In this document: positions 44,901 to 54,039 of the stretch, in pieces
How the letters are laid out: each line of letters opens with the position of its first letter
How positions within the stretch are numbered: the stretch's first letter is position 1
DNA from: Chitinophagaceae bacterium
Lineage (GTDB): Bacteria > Bacteroidota > Bacteroidia > Chitinophagales > Chitinophagaceae
Direction: 5' to 3'
DNA: 64,000 bases
Assembly: GCA_016720775.1 (NCBI GenBank)
Contig: JADKJX010000001.1
Location: 1,093,501 to 1,157,500, forward strand
The notes under the pieces: model-generated
What the model was told of the DNA's origin: nothing
The model's input: the letters and a program-made list of their open reading frames with translations, nothing else
The model's database searches: none
Position numbers and translations under genes: made by a program

Positions 44901-45852
44901 TTCATTTGACTATGGGTGCACAACCTTTGAGGTTGACCGTGCCGGAACCAGTGCCCTTTTTATTACAGGTGATGTAAGCGGAAATAATAAACAAAGACTG
45001 AGCAGCAAGACCTTCAAAGTAACACCAACAACCAACTCATCGAGCGGCAATTACCGAATAATTTTATATTATTCTGCTGCGGAAAAGGCAGGATATGAAG
45101 CGGCATCAACAAGGGTTTGGGTGGCCGATAACGGAGGCAACAACGGGGTACAGATCACAAAAAGCCCTGGTGCGATCGGCTCACTTACCGCATCATCAGC
45201 CAATGCAAGGATAGCGATTGAATCAGTGGGCACATACGGGTCTGATTATACCATTACCGCATCTTTCACAAATGGATTTTCCGGTTTTGCAGTTGGCATT
45301 CCGCCACTAACGGCCCTGCCTGTGACCCTGGTTGATTTCAATGCAGTAAGAAATGGTTCAACGGTGCTGGTAAAGTGGAAGGTAAACCAGCAGATAGATA
45401 TGAAGCAGTATGAAGTTGAGCATTCGGCCAACGGAATAAATTATACTTCTTTGGGCACAGTTGCAGCCAATAACAGTACTGTTGCAGATTACAACTTCAC
45501 CGACATGCAACCCGTGCCGGGCATCAATTATTACCGTTTGAAAATGATTAGCAGGAACGGGGCATATAGCTATTCGTATGTTGCCACTGTAGAGATTAAA
45601 ATAAACAGCAACAGCCTTGTTATAACCCCCAACCCGGTATTGAACAGGTTTGCCATTCAGTATACATCACATACTGCCGTACAGCTGATATCCGTGTTTA
45701 ATGAACAGGGCATAAAAGTAAGAGAATTCAGGCCAGGCAACCAGGTTGGAAGTATACCGGTGGATGCAACCGGGTTAGCGGCTGGTTTATATTTTGTACG
45801 TATGACGGATAACAATAGCCAGGTGATTACACAGAAATTTGTTAAGCAATAA
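41971..45852 (+). CDS. T9SS-exported M4 (thermolysin-like) metallopeptidase
   Basis: This 1293-residue protein has a signal peptide ending IQAQ, an FTP/PepSY propeptide (about 30-230), then an M4 catalytic domain: HEIGH at residues 431-435 with third zinc ligand Glu455 in NEGFSD, 24 residues on as in thermolysin, and GVHTNSGVLN with the later His. A Calx-beta-like domain follows (about 625-745), then a MAM/jelly-roll-like region, an Ig-like domain, and a C-terminal T9SS type A sorting domain (ITPNPVLNRFAIQ to FVKQ). It should be secreted or surface-bound and degrade proteins. Its position amid hydroxyproline genes suggests collagen-like substrates, which is inference. Confidence 0.93.
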   Translation: MNTKLPLVTLSLFLFSISIQAQVKPKQAGKDLQAYKARVKADPFVTSFEFNDKHGTPAYIRFDGPASISVADAEQALAKYLPVRRSIDALSKNQDETMYGNIEVQRYQQYFKGIRIEHGSYVVVAKDGKLSYITGEVFQVDALTSITPALTEEAARTKARIYLDGMAPANDDKPAGVLVFIENGLHKKNTDGKVHLAYRFEMGSRANASKFQHVYVDAATGDILFTNLLTMTGCYKDLHPDKKNDLTGKNEDHTAEKRNTEASGQVVSPLAASIYSGTLTNMVTRFTGGSYRLEATIAGENYPTHIKNILHAPVSTYTLVSQFTAAMAAATEVTDADNSWTAAEYNNANHDNTALDVQWGAQRVYDYWKTRHTRNSWDNANGILNCYVHADNNWDNAFWQGGGGINSMFYGDGSYAVGGFSTLSSLDVTGHEIGHGVCQATSNLTYSNESGAMNEGFSDIWGASIEHYGDPFEADAVPKSYFDIGEEITIGGGALRSMSNPKLYAQPDTYLGTNWYTGTGDNGGVHTNSGVLNYWFYLLVNGKTVGTNDLSNTYSVPALGWVNAEKIAFLGETSLTSSANYSACRTAMINAATTLFGACPSLQVEAVTRAWYAVGVGADFVPCTPQITFNGAAQTVTETGSTGATCLKTKTITVPVKIAQAATQSATVSFTISGTATNGANADYTISPSTVVFPASSTATQNLTITINDDAYVEGTETILLHINSVTTSGNAVAGNTFQDYIVTITDDDYAPSQYILTTGQTIYSENFTAPVGFTQATSSGAVNFWRLGNNAGTTPYFTASNNCAYVSQNTTTFTYSTTSTSVARLQTPVINASNATNLQLTYDYVCNGEIFSGTIYDYGTLWYSTNSGTSWAQINAVQYQGITTKTTITVNLPAAANNAANLMLGFRWDNDNTAGNQPPFGIDNIVLKGDIRSPAPVQSSVNTGTSSDQQYLGPNATVNFYDKVSNTVMGTIQNLGSFDYGCTTFEVDRAGTSALFITGDVSGNNKQRLSSKTFKVTPTTNSSSGNYRIILYYSAAEKAGYEAASTRVWVADNGGNNGVQITKSPGAIGSLTASSANARIAIESVGTYGSDYTITASFTNGFSGFAVGIPPLTALPVTLVDFNAVRNGSTVLVKWKVNQQIDMKQYEVEHSANGINYTSLGTVAANNSTVADYNFTDMQPVPGINYYRLKMISRNGAYSYSYVATVEIKINSNSLVITPNPVLNRFAIQYTSHTAVQLISVFNEQGIKVREFRPGNQVGSIPVDATGLAAGLYFVRMTDNNSQVITQKFVKQ

Positions 45853-45947
45853 AGTTGTTATGATATTTATTATGTCGCCTCCGCCCTGCGGGGGCGCCAT
45901 TGTTTTATTCCCGGAAATTGAAGTAATTTTAAAGTAACAAAGATTAT

Positions 45948-47228
45948 ATGGAAGCATACGGAAAGATATTACTGATCGCCATGCCGGCTTTTTTGTTGCT
46001 GGTACTGTTTGAAAAATGGGTTGGCTGGCGCAAGGGAAAAGATACGGTGCGTAATATGGATATGATCAGCAGCCTCAGCAGCGGCGTTACCAATGTTACC
46101 AAAGATGTGATCGGTTTATACCTTGTTATCATCTCTTACCCGTTCTTATTAAGAAATCTTGCATTGATACATATCAGCAACACACTCATCGTTTACATCA
46201 TTGCTTTTTTTGCGCTGGATTTCGCCGGTTACTGGGTGCATCGCCTGCAGCACGTAGCAAATTTTTTCTGGAACGGCCACATCGTTCACCACAGCAGCGA
46301 AGAATTTAATTTAGCCTGTGCGTTGCGGCAAAGCATATCAGCCATTGTAAAAACATTTGCCATTTTTCTTTTGCCGGCTGCGCTGCTGGGTGTGCCTTAT
46401 GAAGTGATTGCGATCGTTGCACCCCTTCACCTGTTTGCACAGTTCTGGTACCATACGCAGCATATCGGGCGCATGGGATTTTTAGAAAAGATCATCGTTA
46501 CGCCTTCGCATCACCGGGTACATCATGCCATCAACAAAGAATACATTGATAAGAACTACGGACAGATATTTATTTTCTGGGACAAATGGTTCGGTACTTT
46601 CCAGGAAGAACTGCCCGATGTGCCACCGGTGTATGGAATCACAAGACCGGTACGCACATGGAACCCCATCAAAATAAATTTCCAGCACGTGTGGCTGCTG
46701 ATACAGGATGCATGGCGGACGAACAGCTGGAAAGATAAATTCACCTTATGGTTCCGGCATACGGGTTACCGCCCTGCCGATGTAGCGGCCAAATACCCCG
46801 TATATAAAATTGAAGACGTGTATCATTTTGAAAAATACAATAAACCAACTTCGCCGGCATTGAATGCCTGGAGCTGGATACAGTTGCTGATGATCCTGGT
46901 ATTCATCAGCTATATGTTCGGGAATATTGCACTCATCAATAACCTTGATAAGACATACATCATCTGGTACGGTGGTTTTATTTTCTTAAGTGTGTATGCA
47001 CTCACCGACCTGATGGACCGGAATGCTTCAGCCATTGCGTGGGAATTCATCCGATCCGGGTTAGGTCTTTATTTTCTTTTCCGGCAAAACGATTGGTTTG
47101 GGGCAAGCACTTATTTGCCGGTAATTAAATTTATCCTTGCCGGGTATTTTATCATCTCTATTTTTATAACGGGCTGGTTTGTGATGAAGCACAGGAAGGA
47201 AGATCAGCAAATGAAACTGGCGGTGTAG
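45948..47228 (+). CDS. sterol desaturase / fatty-acid hydroxylase family membrane protein
   Basis: This 426-residue multi-helix membrane enzyme has the di-iron His clusters of the family: HRLQH near residue 98, HIVHHSSEEFN near 110 and SHHRVHH near 188. It probably uses O2 to hydroxylate or desaturate a lipid. About 130 C-terminal residues with three or four hydrophobic helices lie beyond the catalytic core. It follows the M4 protease gene and converges on the broken ALDH gene; no lipid-pathway partner is adjacent. Confidence 0.88.
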   Translation: MEAYGKILLIAMPAFLLLVLFEKWVGWRKGKDTVRNMDMISSLSSGVTNVTKDVIGLYLVIISYPFLLRNLALIHISNTLIVYIIAFFALDFAGYWVHRLQHVANFFWNGHIVHHSSEEFNLACALRQSISAIVKTFAIFLLPAALLGVPYEVIAIVAPLHLFAQFWYHTQHIGRMGFLEKIIVTPSHHRVHHAINKEYIDKNYGQIFIFWDKWFGTFQEELPDVPPVYGITRPVRTWNPIKINFQHVWLLIQDAWRTNSWKDKFTLWFRHTGYRPADVAAKYPVYKIEDVYHFEKYNKPTSPALNAWSWIQLLMILVFISYMFGNIALINNLDKTYIIWYGGFIFLSVYALTDLMDRNASAIAWEFIRSGLGLYFLFRQNDWFGASTYLPVIKFILAGYFIISIFITGWFVMKHRKEDQQMKLAV

Positions 47229-47250
47229 ACCAAACAGCAGTCTCACTCGT

Positions 47251-47267
47251 CCCTGTCTCCGACAGGG
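47251..47267. terminator. hairpin between convergent genes
   Basis: CCCTGTC-tcc-GACAGGG, seven-base perfect arms, lies 23 bases past the desaturase gene. There is no clean T-run, so it may be part of a repeat (similar to about 49845-49875) rather than a terminator. Confidence 0.35.
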
Positions 47268-47298
47268 ATGGAATGGTTTTAAGACTTTGTCTTTAAAA

Positions 47299-48777
47299 TC
47301 ATACAGCAGACTTAGTCGGCTCATTATTTACAGCCCGGAATATCCCCAACGGATTTTCATTCTTCAATTCATCAGGTAATAACTCATTACTCCAGTTCTG
47401 AAAAGCAATGGGTCTTGCAAAACGTTTGATACCATCGGCACCAACAGAAGTGAACCGGGAATCGCTGCTTGCAGGAAAAGGTCCGCCGTGCTGCATGCTC
47501 AGGCAAACCTCCACACCGGTTGGTACGCTGTTGAGAATAAATCTTCCGCAGATATTTTTTACGGCTTCCACCAGTTCATCATTTTGTTTGATGTCGGCAT
47601 CGGTTGCCATTAAGGTGGAAGTTAATTGTCCTTCGAGTTGCTTCGCCACTTCGATCATCTCCATCATGTCTTTGCAGCGGATAATGATGGAGTAGGTCTA
47701 AATACTTCCTGGTGCAGAACGGGGTTGTTTAGGAAAGCCTGTCCGCTGGCAGTTGCAATGGTAGGTAACCCTTCATTTTCTTTTACCATGGTTTCGCTCT
47801 CGGCAACGAGGTGAACATCTTCCTGCAACAAAGCATTGCCTTTATTTTTTTTATAGGCTGTTACGATGCCGGTGTGCAGCATGGGGGCCGGTGTAATTTT
47901 CTGTATGGCTTTGCCCAGGTCGTGAATAAAAGTTTGTAATGCTTCGCTTTCAATACCGATGATCAATCCGGGTTTGGTGCAAAACTGTCCAACGCCTAAG
48001 GTGATAGAGCCTGCGTGCATGGCTGCAATATCACTTGCCGATGCATTTAATTTTTCCGGCAATAAAAAACAGGATTGATGCTTCCCATCTCTGCAAAAAC
48101 AGGAATGGGTTCTTTGCGTTGATTACCCCAATCGAATAATTTTTGCCGCCGGTGTAGGAGCCGGTGAAGCCAACTGCTTTTGTATACGGATGAGTTACCA
48201 ATGCCTTGCCCACTTCAAAAGATGCGCCATGCACGTGCGCAAAAATTCCTTTGGGCATATTGCAATCGGAGGCCGCTTTTAAAATTGCATTTGCAACGAT
48301 CTCTGAAGTTTCAGCATGGGCAGGATGTGCTTTTACAACAACTGGGCAACCGGCAGCAAAGGCGCAGGCGGTATCGCCACCGGCAGTGGAATAAGCAAAA
48401 GGAAAATTACTTGCGCCAAAAACAACCACGGGCCCAAGCGGAACCAGCATTTTTCGGATGTCTGGTTTCGGTGGAGTTTTATCCGGAATGGCAGTATCAA
48501 TTCTTGCCTCTAACCAATTGCCTTTTTCGCAGGCTTCGGCGTAGCTGTTCAATTGAAATATGGTTCTTGCCCGTTCGCCACGCAACCGTACTTCGGGAAG
48601 ATTTGTTTCACTCATGGCCGTATGGATCAATGCATCGCCACAATTTTCCAGTTCAACAGCAATGCCTTTCATAAAGGCAGCCCGTTGTTTCAAAGAAAAT
48701 TTCCGGTACACATGAAATGCATTCCATGCATCCTGCATCACAAAATCAATTTCCTGAACTGTAGCATCTGTAAACAT
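47299..48777 (-). pseudogene. alpha-ketoglutaric semialdehyde dehydrogenase, frame broken at least twice
   Basis: Three overlapping frames together make one ALDH of the 2,5-dioxopentanoate dehydrogenase group. The first starts MFTDATVQEIDFV and includes VFGASNFPFAYSTAGGDTA and VGFTGSYTGG. The second has GQFCTKPG with the catalytic Cys, and the third ends SMQHGGPFPASSDSRFTSVG followed by FARPIAFQNW. The breaks are near 48060 and 47665. This enzyme makes 2-oxoglutarate in hydroxyproline breakdown. The gene is otherwise full length and conserved, so the breaks look like sequence errors. Confidence 0.85.
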
Positions 48778-48791
48778 AAAATATTATTTAT

Positions 48792-48873
48792 GGGCTAGGC
48801 CCGGTAAGTTCTTTTGCATTGCCCCGGCCTTAAGGCCGGGGCAATTGAATTAATCATGAACGGGCTTTAGCCC
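48792..48873. repeat. composite palindromic element, copy 6
   Basis: The left outer arm is degenerate (GGGCTAGGCCC, 48792-48802). A 26-bp perfect TTAA-centred palindrome lies at 48819-48844, and the right arm GGGCTTTAGCCC at 48862-48873. It separates the ALDH gene from the deaminase gene. Confidence 0.88.
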
Positions 48874-48883
48874 TAACACAAGA

Positions 48884-49779
48884 TTAAAGTTCCGGTCTTG
48901 TAGCAATTCCATCATTGATGATCTTCAGCACTTCTTCTCTTTCTTTTCCAACCAATGCAAGCCTTGGTGCCCTTACTGTTTCGGAACCAATGCCCGCCTG
49001 TGCTTCTGCCAGTTTTATGTATTGTACCAATTTGGGATGAATGTCCAGCTCCAGCAATGGCATGAACCAGCGGTAGATCTTTGTAGCTTCTGCGATTTTT
49101 CCGGCTTTCACCAGATTATAAATAGCTACTGTTTCTTTTGGAAACGCACAAACCAGTCCGGCTACCCAGCCATCGGCACCCAGGCAAAGTTCTTCCATTG
49201 CCAAAGGGTCTACCCCACAGAGAATTTTATAGCGGTCGCCAAAGCGGTTTATTAACCTGGTCACATTTATTACATCCCTGGTTGATTCTTTAATCGCAGT
49301 TATATTTTTGCATACCTGCAGTTCGTCAAACATATCCAGCGTTACTTCGATCTTATAATCCACCGGGTTGTTGTAGATCATTATAGGGAGTTCGGTTGAA
49401 TCGGCCACGGTTTTGAAATAAGTTACTGTTTCCCTGTGATCGCTTTTGTACCGCATGGGCGGCTGTATCATGATCCCCCTGGCTCCCCAGGCTTTTGCAT
49501 ATTCAGCCTGTTGCAATGCTTCTTTGGTAGAACCTTCTGCAATATTTAAAACAACAGGAACCTTGCCGGCACATTTTTCTACAGCGAATTTTATCAGCCG
49601 TTCTTTTTCTGCTCGTGGTCAATACACTGGCTTCGCCCAATGTGCCACCAGTACAACGCCGTTCACCCTGGCTTCGAGCTGGGCATTTAAATTTTTCTCA
49701 AACAGGCAGGTCTAATTGATCATCTGCCGTAAATTTTGTAGTAAAGTGCCGGAAAAACGCCTTTCCATTCTATGCTCAT
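48884..49779 (-). pseudogene. DHDPS-family pyrroline-4-hydroxy-2-carboxylate deaminase, several frameshifts
   Basis: Reconstructed across at least three indels from ATG 49779 (MSIEWKGVFPAL), it is about 298 residues, a normal length for the dihydrodipicolinate-synthase family. The clean C-terminal 210 codons hold IMIYNNP with the active-site Tyr and AIKESTRD with the Schiff-base Lys. The broken N-terminus still reads LGEASVLTTS and KVPVVLNIAEGSTKEA in other frames. Beside hydroxyproline genes it most likely deaminates and dehydrates pyrroline-4-hydroxy-2-carboxylate to 2-oxoglutarate semialdehyde. The indels are probably errors. Confidence 0.82.
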
Positions 49780-50022
49780 AAAAAGTATTTCTTGCAAACT
49801 ACAAAAGCTGGCAAACTTTGCAAAGTTTTAGCAGCAGCAGCTCCACTCGACCCCGTTGCCGGCAGAGATGTTTTGTCAATTGGTTTAAGATTATGTAACT
49901 ACCTGCCTTTGTCAAGAAGCCCGATTTGCATCTTAGGTAATTAAAGGTTACATTGTTGGAAGTATACCTGAAGATCGTCTTAATTCTGCCCCACCATTTA
50001 TTAATCGTTTAAACAATCAAAA

Positions 50023-50829
50023 ATGAAAAAGAATCGTAATTATTCTTGCGGGGCTATCTTTATTGGCATCCTGTAACAACGCAAGCGACAAGTCAAGCAG
50101 AAAAAAAGGTGAAATACAGCGATCTTTAAATGACAACCTGAAAGGGAATATTGAAAGCATTGAAGAAACACCTTACCAGGTTGAATGCAGGGAAAATAGG
50201 TGCGATGGATTCCTGCTGTATTGATGTTACTCAGTATGACGAGAACGGAAATGCTGTTAGGTTTACATCTAAAGACAGTAAGGGAAAGGTAAAAAACGAA
50301 TCTGTTTTTACCAGGCATGAAAATGGATTATGGACAGGTTCTACGGATACTAGGAAGGAGGCAAACCCAGCGGCTCCATGGAAAGTAGGCGTAGATGATA
50401 AGGGCCAATATACCATTGCCCAGACATTTGATTCCACCGGTAAGCCGGATATCTATTATACAACCCTTGGACAAAATGAATACGGGCAGGTGCTATGGCT
50501 GGAAACAATATGATAGGACAGTGTTTTCAGGCAATCAGGCGAAAGTAAATATGACAAAAAGCATGTTCATGGGCTTCACTGCAAAAGACAGTTTAGGTAA
50601 AGTAAAATCCACCAGCTCGGCAAAGTATAATGATAAGGGAGAGCAGGTTGAATTTTCGAATACAACCATTACAAAGGATTCTGCTACAACCAAGGTTACC
50701 AAGTATACTTACGAAGCGCATGATGATAAAGGCAACTGGACCCAGCGTACAGAATGGAATGACAAAGGCAAGGCAACAAAAATTTCAAAGCGGGTTTATA
50801 CTTACAGAAAAGAAGAAACAAAAAAATAG
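50023..50829 (+). pseudogene. hypothetical lipoprotein, frame broken several times
   Basis: From ATG 50023 an indel-corrected frame gives a signal peptide with lipobox (LLASC), then NASDKSSRKKGE. Later segments in other frames (DVTQYDENGNAVRFTSKDSKGKVK, FTAKDSLGKVKSTSSAKYNDKG, YEAHDDKGNWTQRTEWNDKGKATK) are tandem beta-strand repeats of the YDxxGN/NDKG type seen in RHS-like or MORN-like Bacteroidota lipoproteins. At least three indels are needed to join them. A terminator follows directly. Function is unknown. Confidence 0.6.
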
Positions 50830-50839
50830 TGATAGAAAT

Positions 50840-50869
50840 AAAAAGCCTTTCTCTGATGGAAGGCTTTTT
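50840..50869 (+). terminator. terminator after the lipoprotein gene
   Basis: AAAAAGCCTT (50840-50849) pairs with AAGGCTTTTT (50860-50869) around a ten-base loop, 10 bases past the stop. Confidence 0.8.
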
Positions 50870-50938
50870 AATGTACCCCTTCGTATCCTGGACTTCTGTA
50901 TCCCGGAATTTTATTTTTTCACCAATAAATCATTAAAC

Positions 50939-51617
50939 ATGAAAAGAATGTTCTTCATGTTCTTGCTGATTCCTGTATTTGGAATGAGCCAGACAAAAAA
51001 TGTACTTAACTCAACCCGTTATTTTTGCAAGCCCGACAAAGTGATGGAATTTGAAAAGGCCCTTGGGGCGCATGCACAAAAATACCATACCGGCGACTGG
51101 AAATGGAGGGTATGGTCAATTGAATCAGGTCCGGATGCAGGCGGCTATATGGTGTCGGAAGGTCCGAGCAACTGGACTACCATTGACGGCCGGGGCGATA
51201 TTACCGCAGAACATAGCCGACTGGAATAAAAGTGGGCCGTTAACGATGGGCAGGGCTATCGTGTCTATTCATCCTTTCAGCCCGACGCAGGTACGGTGCA
51301 GCTCACAGGTATGCCGATTAAAGATCCTGAATCACATATGACCGCATTGCCCGGGAAAGTGGCTGCCACCAAAGCCCTGATCACGCAACTGAAAAAAGTG
51401 TGGGAGGCCGGTAAAGAATCGGTAGCTGTTTATTCCGTAGCTGCTTCCGGCGAACCGGGGTATACTATTGTTACCCGTTTAAGAACAGGGTATAAGGAAC
51501 TGGAAGATGGCTTCGGGAAACCAATGAATGACCTACAATGATGTATATGGTGCCGCTGGATATGAAACGTATCTAAAGAGTTATGCCAATTGTGTAAAGG
51601 ATCGCTGGTCAGGTTGA
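50939..51617 (+). pseudogene. exported hypothetical protein, frame broken
   Basis: It starts MKRMFFMFLLIPVFGMSQ, a signal peptide. It continues NSTRYFCKPDKVMEFEKALGAH and GDWKWRVWSIESGPDAGGYM to a stop at 51229; the rest lies in other frames (TGMPIKDPESHMTALPG, EAGKESVAVYSVAASGEPGYTIVTRLRTG, YLKSYANCVKDRWSG). The two halves look like duplicated antibiotic-biosynthesis-monooxygenase-like (dimeric alpha-beta barrel) folds, each with a WxW or YSV strand and a G-rich turn, but this is tentative. At least three indels are needed. A terminator with a 13-bp stem follows. Confidence 0.55.
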
Positions 51618-51703
51618 TGTCATATGCCAAAATTAAGTTCAAAATAACTTTGCTATAAGAAGGATGCATGTACAGCTTATAACTGCACTTACATTTTTAA
51701 ATG

Positions 51704-51733
51704 AAAAAGCCTTTCAGCAATGAAAGGCTTTTT
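51704..51733. terminator. strong terminator with GCAA loop
   Basis: AAAAAGCCTTTCA (51704-51716) and TGAAAGGCTTTTT (51721-51733) form a 13-bp perfect stem with a GCAA tetraloop and T-runs on both strands. It can serve both the plus-strand gene before it and the minus-strand tRNA. Confidence 0.88.
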
Positions 51734-51765
51734 CTAATACCCAATGACAAATGACTTGTCTTCAG

Positions 51766-51837
51766 TACCACGTACGGGATTCGAACCCGTGATTCCTCCG
51801 TGAAAGGGAGGCGTCTTAACCCCTTGACCAACGCGGC
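51766..51837 (-). tRNA. tRNA-Glu (anticodon TTC)
   Basis: On the minus strand the acceptor arms are GCCGCGT (51837-51831) and ACGTGGT (51773-51767), paired with two G-U wobbles. The D-arm closes with GTC/GAC, the anticodon arm is CCTCC-CTTTCAC-GGAGG with TTC at positions 34-36, and the T-arm is ACGGG-TTCGAAT-CCCGT. The discriminator is A, and CCA is not encoded. The length of 72 is normal. Confidence 0.93.
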
Positions 51838-52017
51838 GTTTTAATAAGGACGGCAAAGATAACATCTAACAGTTTTTCAACCAAATATTTTAAACAACTG
51901 TATCAGTTTGTTGTTTTATGGGTATATCAGATCAAAACCCACGCCTGCATTGAGTTTTCCGGGTTATTCACGGCCATCTCCGCCTAAAATAATCCGCCAA
52001 ATATCTTCCACATCCTG

Positions 52018-52025
52018 TAATTTTG
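52018..52025 (+). promoter_or_regulatory. -7 element (TAATTTTG) for gap
   Basis: TAATTTTG fits TAnnTTTG and lies 29 bases before the gap ATG. Confidence 0.4.
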
Positions 52026-52054
52026 CCTCTCAATTTTAAATTCAAATTAAAGTT

Positions 52055-52710
52055 ATGAGTACAGTAAAAGTAGCAATCAACGGTTTTGGTCGCATCGGCC
52101 GCCTGGTATTCCGCCAGATCTACAACATGGATGGTATTGATGTGGTTGCCATCAACGACCTTACAAGTCCTGCAGTGCTTGCCACTTACTAAAGTATGAC
52201 AGTGCACAAGGCCGCTTTGGTCAGAATGTGACTTCTACCGAGATAATTCAATACTGGTAAATGGACATGAAGTGAAAATTTATGCACAGAAAGACCCGGC
52301 CCAGATCCCTGGGGTGCACATGATGTGGATGTTGTGATCGAGTACCGGCTTCTTTACCGATAAGGCATAAAGCAGCCGCACACCTTGCAGCAGGTGCAAA
52401 AAGGGTGGTGATCTCTGCTCCGGCCACCGGCGATCTGAAAACAGTTGTATTTAATGTTAACCACGCCATCCTCGATGGCAGCGAGACCATAATCAGCTGC
52501 GCAAGTTGTACCACCAACTGCCTGGCGCCAATGGCAAAAGTACTGCAGGATAATTCCGGCATCATCACCGGTTTGATGAGCACCATTCACGCCTATACCA
52601 ACGACCAGAATATGACAAGCAAATGGTGAAGACCGTGAGCTGGTACGATAACGAAATGAGCTATGTTTCGCAACTGGTGCGTACGGTGCATCATTTCATT
52701 TATTCTTTAG
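52055..52710 (+). pseudogene. gap: glyceraldehyde-3-phosphate dehydrogenase, broken and internally deleted
   Basis: The start STVKVAINGFGRIGRLVFRQ is the NAD-binding motif. Later frames contain KYDSAQGRFG, SILVNG, FTDK, the catalytic SCASCTTNCLAP, and STIHAYTNDQN. The sequence then jumps from NMTSK directly to MVKTVSWYDNEMSYVSQLVRT, the C-terminal motif. About 350 bases (roughly 115 residues of the catalytic domain) are missing compared with a normal ~1-kb gene, on top of several single-base indels. As a central glycolytic enzyme next to pgk it is unlikely to be dead in the cell; an assembly fault is more likely. Confidence 0.88.
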
Positions 52711-52749
52711 CACTTAGCGCCTTTGCTGTTAATTTATTAAATAGCATCT

Positions 52750-53957
52750 ATGTCAAATTCACCAACTTCAATTTCTCTGGCCAGAAAGCCCTGATCCGGG
52801 TAGACTTTAACGTGCCACTGATGCCGGGTTTAATATCACGGATGATACCAGGATGCCGGCCACCATTCCTACAATTAAAAGATACTGGCCGATGGCGGCA
52901 GTGTGATCCTGATGAGTCACCTAGGAAGGCCCAAAGAAGGCCCAACGGATAAATATTCTTTAAAGCACCTGGTGAAACACCTGCAGTTACTAAATGTTGG
53001 GCATACAAACCCGACTTTTGGAGACTGTACCGGGGATTCTTTGCCTAATTGCATCGGCATGGCAGGACCTGCGTCATGTAAAGCCGGGTGAGGTTTTGTT
53101 ACTGGAAAATCTTCGCTTTTACAAAGAGGAAGAAAAAGGCGATGAAGCGTTTGCCGAAAAGTTAAGCAAGCTGGGCGATGTGTATGTGAATGATGCATTT
53201 TGGTACGGCACACCGGGCACATGCTTCCACTGCGGTTATTGCTAAATACTTTCCGGCAGAAAAAATGTTTGGCTGCTGATGGAAAGGCGAAGTATGAGCG
53301 CAGAAAAAGTAATGCATGGATGCCGAAAAGCCTTTTCTGGCCATCATCGGCGGCGCAAAGGTTTCGGATAAGATCCTCATAATTGAAAATTTGTTTGATC
53401 GGGCAACGATGATATCATCATCGGCGGCGGCATGGCTTATACCTTTTTAAAAGCCAGGGGTGGTAAAATCGGTTCTTCACTTTGCGAAGACGACCGGTTA
53501 CAAGCCGCACTGGAGATTTTAGAAAAGGCAAAGGAAAAGAATGTATGCATTCATTTGCCCGAAGATTCTGTTATTGCCGATAAGTTTGCAGCTGATGCAA
53601 TACCGATGTTCGCCCCAGCGATGCGATCCCAGACGGATGGATGGGGCTCGACATTGGCCCCATGGGCCGGAATCATTTTCGCATGTGATCAGGCCAATCA
53701 AGAACATCTTATGGAATGGCCCGATGGGAGTTTTGAAATGGAAAAATTCCAGCATGGCACAAAAACCATTGCGCAGTCGGTGGCGGCATCTACATCCAAC
53801 GGAGCATTCAGCCTTGTGGGCGGCGGCGATAGCGTAGCAGCGGTCAACAAGTTCAACCCTGGCTGAAAAAGTAAGTTATGTAAGCACCGGCGGTGGCGCC
53901 ATGCTGGAATATTTTGAAGGCAAAGTAATTACCAGGGATCGCTGCAATAAAGAATAG
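52750..53957 (+). pseudogene. pgk: phosphoglycerate kinase, many frameshifts
   Basis: It makes ATP and 3-phosphoglycerate in glycolysis. The start lies at ATG 52750 and needs one added A to continue as NFSGQKALIRVDFNVPL. Other motifs in shifting frames are ILMSHLGRPKEGPTDKYSL, PGEVLLLENLRFYKEEEKGDE, GDVYVNDAF, FLAIIGGAKVSDKI, IIIGGGMAYTF, ILWNGPMGVFE and FSLVGGGDSVAAV. The span of about 1.2 kb is a normal pgk length, so only indels, perhaps ten of them, have spoiled it. It follows gap, the usual glycolytic pair. Confidence 0.9.
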
Positions 53958-54039
53958 CCGGTTTAAAGGTTTTGGTTTCCCAAACGTCTTGTATAGAAAA
54001 ACTATATTACTTTTAACTTCTAAAAACTAAAGCAAAGTT

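Noticed and set aside
52055..53957. True pseudogenisation of gap and pgk
   Set aside because: Both keep conserved motifs throughout and are central to glycolysis; scattered one-base shifts point to sequence error.
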